A DNA stretch of 64,000 bases from positions 1 to 64,000 of the forward strand of contig NZ_JYIX01000036.1 of assembly GCF_000956505.1 (NCBI RefSeq), given 5' to 3'. Positions 7,755 to 19,083 of this stretch are shown in pieces; within the stretch, counting starts at the first letter, position 1; each line of letters opens with the position of its first letter. Below the pieces are notes generated by a model that was given only the letters and a program-made list of their open reading frames with translations, had not been told where the DNA came from and made no database searches. This stretch comes from Microbacterium azadirachtae. Lineage in GTDB: Bacteria; Actinomycetota; Actinomycetes; Actinomycetales; Microbacteriaceae. A program made the translations under genes and the position numbers.

Positions 7755-9137
7755 GTGGTTGACATCTCACGACGGGCAATGCTCGGAGCGCTCGGGCTGG
7801 GCATCGTCGGCACGGCGATCTCCTGGCCCCGGCTCACCGGCGCAGACATCCCGGGACGGGGCAGCGACGCCCTGACGGTGGCGCTGCTCGGAACGGCGCA
7901 GGACGCGGCCGCCAGGCAGGGCCTGGTCGACGGCTTCCAGCGCCGGCATCCGGATATCCCTGTGCGGATCGTCGCGATCCAAGGCACCGACTGGGGCGAC
8001 TACTTCGCGAAGATCCTGACCATGGTCGCGGCCGGTACCTCGCCCGACGTCGTGACGGTCGCGACCGAGGGCGCTCAGCTGTTCGCCTCGCGGATGGCGC
8101 ACCCCCTCGACTCCTACGTGCGCCGCGACGCCGCGGAGATGAAGGGCTACTTCGACGACGTTCATCCGTCGCTCGTCGAGTCCTTCCTCTACCAGGGGAG
8201 CCTGTTCCAGCTGCCGGACAACTTCAATGCCGCCAACGTGTACTACAGCACCAAAGCGCTCGGCCGGGCGGGCCTCGACCGCCCGGCGGACGACTGGAGC
8301 GTCGACGACTTCTTCCGCGTGGCGCAGGCGATGAAGAAGTCTGGGCAGCCGCCCTTCCTGCCCTATTTCTGGAACAACCGGCTCTGGGGCGGTGTCGTGC
8401 CCTGGCTGTACATCAACGACGCCAGCATTCTCACCGAGGAGAAGGCCACCGGCGGCGACTGGTTCTGGAAGCAGTTCTACCCGGACGAGAAGCCGCGCGG
8501 TGGTGGCTTCCTGTGGCAGAACGCGGATGCCCTCAACGACCGCACGATCGAGAGCTTCGAAGTGCTGCAGCGCATGGTCTCCGAGGGTCTCGCGGCCAAC
8601 CCGGCGCAGGGCGGCGGCAATGAGCTCGTCGCGCTGTTCTCCCGCGGATCCGTGGGGATGACCCCTGCGGGCGGCTTCTGGGTGAAGGGGCTCAAGGAAG
8701 CCGGATTCGCGAACGACGACTACGACGTCTCGTTCTTCCCGAAGATGCGCAGCCAGCGCCATCAGTTCGGCGCCGCCGGCTACGCGATCATGGAGACCTC
8801 GCGTCGCAAAGACGAGGCTTGGGAGTGGCTTAAGTACTGTGTGTCGGTCGAAGGGATGCGCATCGCGCATCCGCAGCCGGACTCCTCGCTCACCCGCCGC
8901 TCCCTCAACGACGAGCTCTACGGCGCAGGTGTCGGGCCCGCGCACTGGAAGGTGTTCTACGACACCCTCGACCGGTTCCCGACCACCGGCCCGATCCCCG
9001 CCCCGCCGCAGCAGGCCGCGGTCGAGCAGGCCCTCATCAAGAACGTCGTCGGCACCATCACCAACGGCCGCAGCGGAGTCCGCGCGGGTCTGGAGACGAT
9101 GCAGCGCGACCTCGAACTCGCCCTGAAGGGACGCTGA
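7755..9137 (+). CDS. Sugar ABC transporter substrate-binding protein, Tat-exported
   Basis: A 460-residue extracellular solute-binding protein of family 1 (CUT1 importers). The N-terminus has a twin-arginine motif, SRRAML at residues 5-10, and then a hydrophobic stretch, so export by Tat is likely. No lipobox cysteine is visible. The GTG is preceded by AGAGGAG. It begins an operon with two permeases, a GH32 hydrolase and a PfkB kinase, which points to fructo-oligosaccharide or sucrose binding. The substrate is inferred. Confidence 0.9.
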   Translation: MVDISRRAMLGALGLGIVGTAISWPRLTGADIPGRGSDALTVALLGTAQDAAARQGLVDGFQRRHPDIPVRIVAIQGTDWGDYFAKILTMVAAGTSPDVVTVATEGAQLFASRMAHPLDSYVRRDAAEMKGYFDDVHPSLVESFLYQGSLFQLPDNFNAANVYYSTKALGRAGLDRPADDWSVDDFFRVAQAMKKSGQPPFLPYFWNNRLWGGVVPWLYINDASILTEEKATGGDWFWKQFYPDEKPRGGGFLWQNADALNDRTIESFEVLQRMVSEGLAANPAQGGGNELVALFSRGSVGMTPAGGFWVKGLKEAGFANDDYDVSFFPKMRSQRHQFGAAGYAIMETSRRKDEAWEWLKYCVSVEGMRIAHPQPDSSLTRRSLNDELYGAGVGPAHWKVFYDTLDRFPTTGPIPAPPQQAAVEQALIKNVVGTITNGRSGVRAGLETMQRDLELALKGR

Positions 9138-10090
9138 TGTCCACGACCGCCCCCACCACTGCACCCACGACGTCCGCGATCACGGCACCGGGAGCCGCAC
9201 GCCCCGGAGCCCCCAAACGCGGGGGTGGACGCGCCCTCATCGCCGTGTTCCTCGCCCCCACCGTCATCGGCCTCGGACTCTTCAGCTTCCTGCCGATCAT
9301 CGCCTCTGTGGTCCTCGCCTTCTTCCGCTGGGACATCATCACGCCGCCCGAGTTCGTCGGGGTCGACAACTTCGTGCGGGCCGCCACCAACCCGACGATC
9401 CGGGTGTCGTTCCTGAACACGATCGGCTTCGTGATCGTCGCGGTGGCGCTCCAGCTCGCGGTCGCGCTGCTGCTCGCGGTGCTCGTGCAATCGAAGATGC
9501 CGCGCTGGCTGCGCGGATTCTTCCGCTCCACGCTGTTCTTCCCGCTGATCCTCTCCGCCGCCTCGGTCTCGCTCGTCATGGCCTACCTGTTCAACCAGGA
9601 GTTCGGCCTGGTGAACCAGTTCCTCGGGCTCCTCGGCATCGACAAGGTCGGCTGGCTCACGACAGGCCTCGGTGCGAAGGTCGTCGTGCTCCTCGTCTAC
9701 GTGTGGCAGAACTTCGGCTTCACCTTCCTGCTCTTCCTCGGCGGTCTCGCCGCAGTGCCGCAGGAGGTCTACGAGGCATCCTCGATCGACGGCGCGACCG
9801 GATGGGCGCAGTTCCGGCAGATCACGCTGCCGCTGATCAGCCCCACGATGCTGGTGGCCACGGTCATGGCGATCATCAACGCCCTGCAGATCTTCGACCA
9901 GCCGTACGTGCTCACGCGCGGCGGCCCCGGGGACGACACGCGCACCGCGGTCATGGTCATCTACGAGTCGGCCTTCCGCCAGCTCGACTTCGGCGGCGCA
10001 TCCGCGATCGGCATCGTCCTGACGCTGCTGATCATGCTCGTCACGGGCATCCAGTTCCAGCTCAGCAAGCGTTTCGTCTTCTACGGGTGA
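9137..10090 (+). CDS. Sugar ABC transporter permease, MalF type
   Basis: A 317-residue integral membrane permease with about six membrane segments after a Pro/Thr/Ala-rich N-terminal tail of ~30 residues. The EAA loop that contacts the ATPase is seen in YEASSIDGATGWAQFRQITL. The start overlaps the stop of the binding-protein gene. It pairs with the next permease. No ATPase gene is present in the locus. Confidence 0.92.
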   Translation: MSTTAPTTAPTTSAITAPGAARPGAPKRGGGRALIAVFLAPTVIGLGLFSFLPIIASVVLAFFRWDIITPPEFVGVDNFVRAATNPTIRVSFLNTIGFVIVAVALQLAVALLLAVLVQSKMPRWLRGFFRSTLFFPLILSAASVSLVMAYLFNQEFGLVNQFLGLLGIDKVGWLTTGLGAKVVVLLVYVWQNFGFTFLLFLGGLAAVPQEVYEASSIDGATGWAQFRQITLPLISPTMLVATVMAIINALQIFDQPYVLTRGGPGDDTRTAVMVIYESAFRQLDFGGASAIGIVLTLLIMLVTGIQFQLSKRFVFYG

Positions 10091-10098
10091 GGTCAGAC

Positions 10099-10932
10099 AT
10101 GTCGACTCAAGCAGTTCTCCCACGCGGACGCGGGTTCGCCCTCGGCCGCCTCGGCACCTTCGTGATCCTGGTCGCCGCCGCGGCGTTGACCCTCGGCCCT
10201 GTGGTCTGGACTGTGATCACGGCGCTCACGCCCACCGACGCCGTCACCCACACGACCTCGTTCGGCTTCTCTGCCTTCACCGACGTGTTCGCGAAGATCC
10301 CGGTGTGGCTGTACATCTGGAACAGCGTGCTGGTGACGCTCCTCATCGCCGCAGGGCAGATGCTCAGCGCGGCGATGGCCGGCTACGTGTTCGCCCGCTA
10401 CGAGTTCCGCGCCAAGAAGCTCCTGTTCGGGATGATCCTGGCGACGATGATGGTGCCGCTGCAGGTGATCATCGTGCCCGTGTTCATGCTCGTGCGCGGC
10501 ATGGGCCTCGCGGACACGCTCCTGGCGCTCATCATCCCCGCGCTGCCGACCGCGTTCGGCACGTTCCTGATGCGTCAGTACTTCATGGGCTTGCCCGCAG
10601 AACTCGGCGAGGCGGCGCAGCTCGACGGCGCGGGACCGTGGCGCACGTTCTTCCGCGTCTATCTGCCCCTGGCGACCCCGGGTCTCGCGATCGTGGGGAT
10701 CCTCGCGTTCAACTACCACTGGAACGAGTTCTTCCGCCCGCTCATCCTGACCATCAGCGAGCAGAACTTCACACTGCCGCTCGGACTCGTCACGCTGCAG
10801 GGCAATCTCGGCACCGGAAGCGTCTCCACGGTGCTCGCCGGTGTCGTCATCTCGATGATCCCCGCGCTGATCGTGTTCATCTTCGGGCAGAAGCCGCTGC
10901 GCGAGGGGCTGACCGCCGGATCCGGGAAATGA
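10099..10932 (+). CDS. Sugar ABC transporter permease, MalG type
   Basis: A 277-residue second permease of the CUT1 importer, with an EAA motif in ELGEAAQLDGAGPWRTFF and six membrane segments. The ATG at 10099 follows the previous stop by eight bases. Longer readings upstream would run inside the preceding permease and are rejected. Its stop overlaps the GH32 start. It forms the channel together with the MalF-type partner. Confidence 0.92.
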   Translation: MSTQAVLPRGRGFALGRLGTFVILVAAAALTLGPVVWTVITALTPTDAVTHTTSFGFSAFTDVFAKIPVWLYIWNSVLVTLLIAAGQMLSAAMAGYVFARYEFRAKKLLFGMILATMMVPLQVIIVPVFMLVRGMGLADTLLALIIPALPTAFGTFLMRQYFMGLPAELGEAAQLDGAGPWRTFFRVYLPLATPGLAIVGILAFNYHWNEFFRPLILTISEQNFTLPLGLVTLQGNLGTGSVSTVLAGVVISMIPALIVFIFGQKPLREGLTAGSGK

Positions 10933-12374
10933 GTTCGATGCACTTCCGTCCCGCACGCAACTGGATGAACGACCCGAACGGGCTCGTGTTCCACGACGGC
11001 CGGTATCGCCTCTACTTCCAGTACAACCCCGAGGGCGCGACCCACGGCTTCATGAGCTGGGGCCATGCGTCCAGTACCGATCTCGTGCGGTGGGAGGAGC
11101 ATCCGGTCGCGATCCGCTACACGGAGGAGCATGAGATCTTCTCGGGTTCCGTCGTGCTCGACGAGCCCGACACCAGCGGGCTGGGCGCGCCGGAGAAGTC
11201 GCCCCTCGTGGCGGTGTTCACGCTCGCCGACCAGGTCGGACGCCATCAGGCGCAGGGCATCGCATCGAGTCTCGACGGCGGCCTGACCTGGCGGCTGTAC
11301 GACGGCAACCCCGTGCTCGACCGCGGCTCGGCCGATTTCCGGGACCCGAAGGTTTTCCGCTACAGCGGGCCGGCGGGCGCGTACTGGGTGATGGTCGCGG
11401 TCGAGGCGGTCGAGCGCCGTGTCCTGCTGTATCGCTCGGACGACCTGAAGACGTGGACGTACCTGTCGGACTACGGACCGCGCGGGGCGACGGGCGGCGT
11501 GTGGGAGTGCCCCGACCTGTTCCCGCTCGCGGTCGACGGTGATCCGTCCGAGGTGCGCTGGGTGCTGCTGATCAGCCTCAACCCGGGTGGGATCGCCGGC
11601 GGATCCGGGACGCAGTACGTGATCGGCTCCTTCGACGGGGTGCGGTTCACCCCGGACGAGCCGATGCCTCCGGCGGTGCCGCTCGAGGCGTGCGACTGGG
11701 TGGACCACGGACGGGACTGCTACGCCGGGGTCACGTTCTCCGGCCTTCCTGACGACGAGCGGATCCTCATCGCCTGGATGAGCAACTGGGATTACGCGGG
11801 CCGTCTGCCCGTCGATGCCGAGACCCCGCAGCGCGGCGCGATGACGCTCGCGCGCCGGCTCACCCTGGTCCGCACCGAGGGACGGGTGCGCCTTCGCCAG
11901 GAGCCGATCGGGCCGCAGACGACCACGATCGCCGAGCTCGCGGATGTGCGTGCGGGCGCGCCCTCGACGCTGATCGAGGAGCTGTCTGAGCGGTGCCGTA
12001 TCGAGCTGAGCGTCCGCCTCGACGGCGCGGACGGATTCGCGCTGGACCTGGGCGGCGCCGCGATCCTGGACTACTCGGCGGACAGCGGGTCGTTGCGCCT
12101 GGATCGGCGCCCCGCCGCCGGCGCGATGCCGGACGGATTCGGCAGTATCGAGGAGGTGCGCCTCGGTGCGCGCGAGCGCGTCGAGCTGGTCATCTGGCTG
12201 GACCGCGACTCGATCGAGGTGTTCGCATCCGGCGGCACGTGCACGATCACCGACCTGCTGCCGGAGCGCGACGGCGCCGGCGCTTCGATCGCGGGGCGAG
12301 GCGGTAGCGTTCTCATCGAGCGATTCGTAGTGGGCGCCGTGAGCGCGACAGAGGTGAAGGGGCGGACGGCGTGA
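10929..12374 (+). CDS. Glycoside hydrolase family 32 (beta-fructosidase)
   Basis: A 481-residue enzyme that should cleave beta-fructosides such as sucrose or levan/inulin oligosaccharides. The diagnostic beta-fructosidase motif NWMNDPNG is at residues 11-18 with nucleophile Asp15. The RDP motif (DFRDPKVF) stabilises the transition state and WECPDLF carries the acid/base Glu. A C-terminal beta-sandwich follows. There is no signal peptide, so it acts in the cytoplasm on imported substrate. The ATG overlaps the permease stop; a second in-frame ATG lies three codons later. Confidence 0.95.
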   Translation: MSSMHFRPARNWMNDPNGLVFHDGRYRLYFQYNPEGATHGFMSWGHASSTDLVRWEEHPVAIRYTEEHEIFSGSVVLDEPDTSGLGAPEKSPLVAVFTLADQVGRHQAQGIASSLDGGLTWRLYDGNPVLDRGSADFRDPKVFRYSGPAGAYWVMVAVEAVERRVLLYRSDDLKTWTYLSDYGPRGATGGVWECPDLFPLAVDGDPSEVRWVLLISLNPGGIAGGSGTQYVIGSFDGVRFTPDEPMPPAVPLEACDWVDHGRDCYAGVTFSGLPDDERILIAWMSNWDYAGRLPVDAETPQRGAMTLARRLTLVRTEGRVRLRQEPIGPQTTTIAELADVRAGAPSTLIEELSERCRIELSVRLDGADGFALDLGGAAILDYSADSGSLRLDRRPAAGAMPDGFGSIEEVRLGARERVELVIWLDRDSIEVFASGGTCTITDLLPERDGAGASIAGRGGSVLIERFVVGAVSATEVKGRTA

Positions 12375-13285
12375 CGGACCAGATCCAGGTGATCGGCGAG
12401 GCCCTCGTCGACGTCGTCGAGGGCGGCGAGACGCACCCAGGGGGATCCCCGATGAACATCGCGGTCGGGCTCTCTCGGCTGGGGCATCCCACGACCCTGC
12501 ACGCGCGGATCGGCGCCGACGCCTACGGCGACCTGATCCGCGCGCACCTGGACGAGGCGGGCGTGACGCTCGGGCCCGGCACTCTCGTCACGGGCTCCAC
12601 GTCGACGGCGATCGCGCGCGTGGACGCCGAGGGCAAGGCCAGCTACGAGTTCGACATCGACTGGGACATCCCCGCGCCGGACGTGACCGGCGCCCGCCTG
12701 GTGCACACCGGGTCGATCGGCGCGCTGCGGGAACCGGGCGCGTCGGCGGTCCGAGCGGCGCTGGGATCTGCCGGGGGCGGGACGCTCCTGACGCTCGATC
12801 CCAACATCCGCCCCGACGTGATCGGCACGCGCGACGAGGTGCTGCGTCGAGTCGCCGACCTCGCGGCGCTGTGCCACGTGGTCAAGCTGAGCGACGAGGA
12901 CGCGGCCTGGCTCGCCCCGGACGCGACGCTCGAGGAGGTCCTCGCCGACCTCGCCGCGCACGGTGCGCGGTTCGTCGTCGTCACGCGCGGATCCGAGGGG
13001 TGCCTGGCGCTGGTGGACGGCGCGTGGTTCTCCCTGCCGGCACGGCCGGTCGTCGTCGCGGACACGATCGGCGCGGGCGATGCGTTCATGTCCGGGCTGC
13101 TGCACGCTCTGCTGCGCGATGGGACGGACCGTCTGCTCGTGGCGGGGGAGCCTCTGCCGGACGACGCGGTGCTCGCGGCCCTGGAGACGGCCCTCACCAG
13201 CGCTGCGCTGACCGTGGCCCGCGCGGGAGCCAACCCTCCGGCGTCGGCGGAACTGGAAGAGGCGCTCCGCGCGTCGCGAGAGTGA
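12371..13285 (+). CDS. PfkB family carbohydrate kinase (probable fructokinase)
   Basis: A 304-residue ribokinase-family sugar kinase. The N-terminal substrate-binding GGSPMNIAVGLSRLG and the C-terminal ATP/anion-hole motif DTIGAGDAFMSG are both present. It would phosphorylate the fructose released by the GH32 enzyme. The GTG overlaps the GH32 stop, so the five genes from the binding protein onward are one transcription unit. Fructose as substrate is inferred from context. Confidence 0.92.
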   Translation: MTDQIQVIGEALVDVVEGGETHPGGSPMNIAVGLSRLGHPTTLHARIGADAYGDLIRAHLDEAGVTLGPGTLVTGSTSTAIARVDAEGKASYEFDIDWDIPAPDVTGARLVHTGSIGALREPGASAVRAALGSAGGGTLLTLDPNIRPDVIGTRDEVLRRVADLAALCHVVKLSDEDAAWLAPDATLEEVLADLAAHGARFVVVTRGSEGCLALVDGAWFSLPARPVVVADTIGAGDAFMSGLLHALLRDGTDRLLVAGEPLPDDAVLAALETALTSAALTVARAGANPPASAELEEALRASRE

Positions 13286-15007
<1,722 letters not shown>

Positions 15008-15008
15008 C

Positions 15009-15608
15009 GTGACCGACTCCACCACCGCGCCGCGCGACGAGGCGTTCGACCCCGAGGTGCTCTCCAGCGCCGAGGTGTATCGCGGCGCGGTGTGGGGGAT
15101 CCGCGAGGACCACGTCCGCTACGGGGACGGCGAGATCGTGCGTCAGTACATCGCCCACTCCGGCGCGGCCGCGGTCGTCGCGATGGACGAGGACGGCCGT
15201 GTGCTGCTGATCCAGCAGTACCGGCATCCCATCAGGCAGCGCGACTGGGAGCTGCCCGCGGGGTTGCTCGACGTGGCGGGGGAGGACCCGATGGACGCCG
15301 CGCGGCGGGAGCTCGCCGAGGAGGCGGATCTCGTCGCGAGCGCCTGGGAGCCGCTGATCTCGACCTACACGACGCCCGGCAGCAACTCGGAGATCGTCCA
15401 CATCTATCTCGCGACCGGACTGAGTCCCGCTGACGCGGCCTTCGCGCGGACGGATGAGGAGGCCGACATCCGCCTCGCCTGGGTGCCGCTGTCCGAGGCC
15501 GCCGACGGCGTGCTGGCCGGGCGGCTGCGCAACGGGATCCTCGCCGCCGGGGTGCTCGCGGCCGAACGGCGCCTGTCGCCGACGGGGCGGCAGGGCCGCG
15601 GGGCCTGA
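15009..15608 (+). CDS. Nudix hydrolase, ADP-ribose pyrophosphatase type
   Basis: A 199-residue Nudix protein. The Nudix box lies around GLLDVAGEDPMDAARRELAE and continues with the EEA acids, after the typical QQYRHPIRQRDWELPAG lead-in of ADP-ribose pyrophosphatases. The GTG start begins one base after the pyrG stop. The same gene lies between pyrG and xerD in M. tuberculosis (Rv1700), which supports ADP-ribose hydrolysis. Confidence 0.92.
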   Translation: MTDSTTAPRDEAFDPEVLSSAEVYRGAVWGIREDHVRYGDGEIVRQYIAHSGAAAVVAMDEDGRVLLIQQYRHPIRQRDWELPAGLLDVAGEDPMDAARRELAEEADLVASAWEPLISTYTTPGSNSEIVHIYLATGLSPADAAFARTDEEADIRLAWVPLSEAADGVLAGRLRNGILAAGVLAAERRLSPTGRQGRGA

Positions 15609-15609
15609 G

Positions 15610-16512
15610 GTGCAGCTCGACCGCGCGCTCGACGCGTACCTCCGGCACGTGACGATCGAGCGAGGGCTGGCCGATCACACCCTCTCCGCCTATCGCCGCG
15701 ACCTCGGCGGGTACGTGGCGTGGCTGGGGGAGCAGGGCATCGCCGACACCGACGCGATCTCCGCGGAGATCGTTGCCGCATTCGCCGCCGAGCGGGCGGG
15801 CGCCGAGCCGCCGCCCGCCGCGTCGAGCCTCGCGCGACTGCAGTCCTCGGTGCGCGGCTGGCATCGCTTCCTCGCCAGAGAGGGCATCGCCGAGGCCGAT
15901 CCGAGCGCGCGGCTGCGTCCGCCGAAGCAGCCGCAGCGCCTGCCGAAGGCGCTCACGATCGATCAGGTCGAGCACCTGCTCGGTGCGCCGTCCGCCGAGG
16001 ATCCGATCGGGATCAGGGATCGGGCGCTCCTCGAGCTGCTGTACGCCACGGGCGCCCGCGTCTCGGAAGCGGTATCGCTCGACGTCGACGACCTCGCGCA
16101 CGGTGACGTGCTGCGGCTGCGCGGAAAGGGATCCAAGGAGCGCATCGTCCCCGTGGGGTCTTACGCGCGCGCGGCGGTCGACGCCTACCTCACCCGGGTG
16201 CGTCCCGCGCTCGCGGCGAAGGGGCACGCGTCGGCGAGGCTCTTCCTGGGAGCGCGCGGCGCACCGCTCAGCAGGCAGAGCGCGTGGCTGATCATCCGCG
16301 CGGCCGCCGAAGGAGCGAAGATCACGGCGGAGGTGTCTCCGCACACGCTGAGGCACTCCTTCGCGACGCATCTGCTGCAGGGCGGCGCGGATGTCCGCGT
16401 CGTGCAGGAGCTGCTGGGACACGCGTCGGTCGCGACCACCCAGATCTACACGCACGTCTCGGTGGACACGCTGCGCGACGTCTACGCGACCGCGCATCCT
16501 CGGGCGCGTTGA
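15610..16512 (+). CDS. xerD: Tyrosine recombinase XerD
   Basis: A 300-residue tyrosine recombinase for chromosome dimer resolution. The N-terminal SAM-like core-binding domain covers about residues 1-95. The catalytic domain shows Arg in YATGARVSEA, Lys in GKGSKERIVP, HTLRHSFATH, His in LLGHASVATT and the nucleophile Tyr in QIYTHVS. The GTG start begins one base after the Nudix stop. The core position and typical length argue for housekeeping XerD rather than a phage integrase. Confidence 0.93.
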   Translation: MQLDRALDAYLRHVTIERGLADHTLSAYRRDLGGYVAWLGEQGIADTDAISAEIVAAFAAERAGAEPPPAASSLARLQSSVRGWHRFLAREGIAEADPSARLRPPKQPQRLPKALTIDQVEHLLGAPSAEDPIGIRDRALLELLYATGARVSEAVSLDVDDLAHGDVLRLRGKGSKERIVPVGSYARAAVDAYLTRVRPALAAKGHASARLFLGARGAPLSRQSAWLIIRAAAEGAKITAEVSPHTLRHSFATHLLQGGADVRVVQELLGHASVATTQIYTHVSVDTLRDVYATAHPRAR

Positions 16513-16556
16513 CGGTGGTTATCTCTCCCGAGGAGGCACTGGGCGGATTCGACCTG

Positions 16557-16562
16557 TAGGGT
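16557..16562 (+). promoter_or_regulatory. Possible -10 box TAGGGT for the lipoprotein operon
   Basis: TAGGGT lies 38 bases before the ATG at 16601, and an AAGGAG ribosome site follows. A convincing -35 box is not visible. This would be the promoter of the 16601-20983 operon. Confidence 0.4.
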
Positions 16563-16600
16563 CTGGCGAAAAGGGTTTCTCGAAAACTGAAGGAGCAACG

Positions 16601-17629
16601 ATGCCGACCGTCGAGTCTCGTCTTCCCCTCGCCCTCGCGATCGTGGCGCTGTCGACGATCGCGTTGACCGCCTGCGCGCAGGGTGGAGGAAGCCTGAAGC
16701 CGGAGGATTCTCCGCTGTCCGAGTACCTGAGCGCGGGCTACGACCGCGACGCCTCTCCGAAGGAGCAGGAGCGCCGGGCCAAGGAGCAGCAGAAGAAGCA
16801 GGAGGCGCTGACCGCGGAGTGCATGGCGAAGGAGGGCTTCGAGTACAAGCCGTTCACCGGCAACATGTCGTTCGCCTCGTCCGAAGACGTGAAGTGGGAA
16901 CCGGAGGAGCGGTCCTGGGTCGAGAAATACGGGTACGGCGCCGTCGACAATCCGATGTCGCAGCAGATGAAGGGCAAGGAGCCCGAGCAGCCGGTCGAGG
17001 ATCCGAACCAGGAGTATCAGCAGAGCCTCTCCGAAGCGGAGCGACAGGCCTATCAGGAGACCCTCTACGGAAAGATGGCGGATCCCGACCCGCAGGAGGA
17101 CGGACCCGTCGAGTGGAAGTGGGAGGACGCCGGCTGCCAGGGGTGGGCGCAGCACGAGGTGTCCGCCGATCAGCCGTGGCAGAGCGACGAGTTCAAGCCG
17201 CTCGTGGACCGCATTCAGAAGTTCTACGAGAAGATGCAGGACGGTTCGGAGCTGAAGAAGCTCGACGGGGCCTGGGCCGCGTGCATGGGCGATGCCGGTG
17301 AGAGCGGATTCCGCAAGCAGCAGGAGGCTCAGCAGTCGATCTACGACGCGATGAACAAGCTGTACGAGCAGCAGGCTCCGATGGATCCGGAGCAGGACCC
17401 CAGCGCGTATCAGGATCCCGCAGACAGCGCGGAGATGAAGAAGCTCGGCGAGACGGAGCGCGCGCTGGCGCTCAAGGATCTCACCTGCCGGGAGAAGACC
17501 TCGTACCGTGACGCGCAGCTGAAGATCCAGTTCGCGAGCGAGGAGAAATTCGTCGCGGACAACAAGAAGGAACTCGAGGCGTTCAAGGTGGCGGGGGAGA
17601 AGGCTCTGGCGCAGGAGAAGAAGAAGTAG
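16601..17629 (+). CDS. Putative lipoprotein leading an efflux-type operon
   Basis: A 342-residue lipoprotein of unknown function. The signal peptide ends in the lipobox LTAC (residues 22-25), so Cys25 should be lipidated outside the cell. The mature part is hydrophilic, rich in Glu, Gln and Lys, and has spaced Cys residues in CMAKEGFEY, ACMGDAGESGF, DAGCQGW and LTCREK. The ATG has a GAAGGAG site. It overlaps the fusion-protein gene by one base. A smaller lipoprotein with similar Cys motifs holds the same place in the second set (49957-50478). Confidence 0.85.
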   Translation: MPTVESRLPLALAIVALSTIALTACAQGGGSLKPEDSPLSEYLSAGYDRDASPKEQERRAKEQQKKQEALTAECMAKEGFEYKPFTGNMSFASSEDVKWEPEERSWVEKYGYGAVDNPMSQQMKGKEPEQPVEDPNQEYQQSLSEAERQAYQETLYGKMADPDPQEDGPVEWKWEDAGCQGWAQHEVSADQPWQSDEFKPLVDRIQKFYEKMQDGSELKKLDGAWAACMGDAGESGFRKQQEAQQSIYDAMNKLYEQQAPMDPEQDPSAYQDPADSAEMKKLGETERALALKDLTCREKTSYRDAQLKIQFASEEKFVADNKKELEAFKVAGEKALAQEKKK

Positions 17630-19083
17630 TGCCGGGCGACACGGAGGATGCGGGCTTCGACGTTCTCGTCGCAGAGGGGGAGGAGGCGCCGCGCACCGGC
17701 ACCTCGCAGGTGGCCGGCTGGGGGCGCGTGTTCCGGCGCAATCGTGCGCTCTGGATCGGCGCCGTGGTGGCGCTCGCCGCGCTCATCGGCGGGCTTCTCG
17801 TCGGGACGTTCGTGCTGGCGCCAGCCAGTGCCGGCGGAAAAGCGCCCAAACCCGGCCTGATCACGGCGCCGGTCGAGTTCGGACCGTTGAGCAATGACGT
17901 GACGTTGCGTGCCGACGTCGGCTACGCGGATGCCGTGGACGTCACGATCGATACCAGCACCGTCTCCGGGGCGGCGGTCGTCACAGGGCAGGTCCCCGCA
18001 GAGGGGGCGAACCTCTCGTCGCTGTCGATCGCTCTCGAGGTCGTCGGACGACCCGTGATCGTGCTGCCGGGTGAGCTGCCGGCCTACCGGAGCCTGCGCC
18101 ATGGCGTCTCGGGCCCCGACGTGCTGCAGCTCAAGCAGGCGCTGTCCGCCGTGGGGATCGATCCGGGGGACATGGCCTCGAACATCCTCGACGAGGATGC
18201 GACGGCCGCCATCGCCCAGCTCTACGCACAGGCCGGCTACCCTGCACCGAGTCCGGGCGAGGGCGTCGAGGAGTCCTATCGTGGGGCGCAGGAGTCGGTG
18301 CGCTCGGCCGAGACGGCACTGCGCAGCGCACGTCGGCAGCTCGAGGCCGCCGCGCAGACGCCGGATGCGGACCAGGGTGCTCTCGAGGACGCCGTCGACG
18401 CCGCGCGGAGCCAGCTCGGCTCCGCGGAGAACACAGCCGAGCGCGCGCGTCTGCAGACGCTGCCGTACCTGCCGTCGAGCGAGGTGCTGTTCCTCACGGC
18501 GCTGCCCCGACGGGTCGACGCGGTGAAGGCCAAGCGCGGGAGCGTGCTGCAGGGGACGGCGATGACCGTGTCGGGGGCGACCGTCCGCCTGACCGGGAGC
18601 GCGGCGGAAGCCGATGCGCGCCTGCTCAAGGCCGGTACCACCGGCACCTTCTCCCTTCCGGACGGCACCGCGCACACGGCGACCATCACCGAGGTCACGA
18701 ACGCCCCCGCCGCCGGTGGCGCGGGATCTCCCGGGGGCAAGGGCGGCACGAAACCGGCGGCCGGAGGACGCTGGCAGGTGCTGTTCGAGCCCCAGCCGCT
18801 CACGCCGGAACAGGTGGCGGCGCTGCAGGGCTCGAATGTGCGGGTGTCCGTCGCGGTCGGCGCCACGGAGGGCGATGTGCTCTCCGTCCCGCTCGCCGCA
18901 CTGACTGCGGGGCCGGGCGGGGAGAGCCGGGTGCAGGTCGTGGAGTCGGATCCGCGCGAGGGCGACAGCGCGAAGACCCGCACGGTCGTCGTGAAGACCG
19001 GGCTGGCGGCCCGCGGCGCGGTCGAGGTCACCGCGGTCGAGGGGAAGCTGGAGAAGGGCGACCTCGTGGTGGTCGGCCGATGA
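17629..19083 (+). CDS. Membrane-fusion-type protein with peptidoglycan-binding domain
   Basis: A 484-residue HlyD/MacA-like periplasmic adaptor. One membrane segment lies at about residues 43-64. A peptidoglycan-binding type 1 fold follows (LPAYRSLRHGVSGPDVLQLK), then a helical coiled-coil rich in Ala, Arg and Glu at about 220-285, then beta-barrel adaptor domains. It should join the MacB-like permease to the cell wall. The GTG start overlaps the lipoprotein stop and the ATPase follows with an ATGA overlap. Confidence 0.85.
   Translation: MPGDTEDAGFDVLVAEGEEAPRTGTSQVAGWGRVFRRNRALWIGAVVALAALIGGLLVGTFVLAPASAGGKAPKPGLITAPVEFGPLSNDVTLRADVGYADAVDVTIDTSTVSGAAVVTGQVPAEGANLSSLSIALEVVGRPVIVLPGELPAYRSLRHGVSGPDVLQLKQALSAVGIDPGDMASNILDEDATAAIAQLYAQAGYPAPSPGEGVEESYRGAQESVRSAETALRSARRQLEAAAQTPDADQGALEDAVDAARSQLGSAENTAERARLQTLPYLPSSEVLFLTALPRRVDAVKAKRGSVLQGTAMTVSGATVRLTGSAAEADARLLKAGTTGTFSLPDGTAHTATITEVTNAPAAGGAGSPGGKGGTKPAAGGRWQVLFEPQPLTPEQVAALQGSNVRVSVAVGATEGDVLSVPLAALTAGPGGESRVQVVESDPREGDSAKTRTVVVKTGLAARGAVEVTAVEGKLEKGDLVVVGR

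Noticed and set aside
15610-16512. Phage or island integrase next to accessory genes
   Set aside because: The pyrG-Nudix-xerD order and the ~300-residue length match housekeeping XerD. No att-like repeats were seen.
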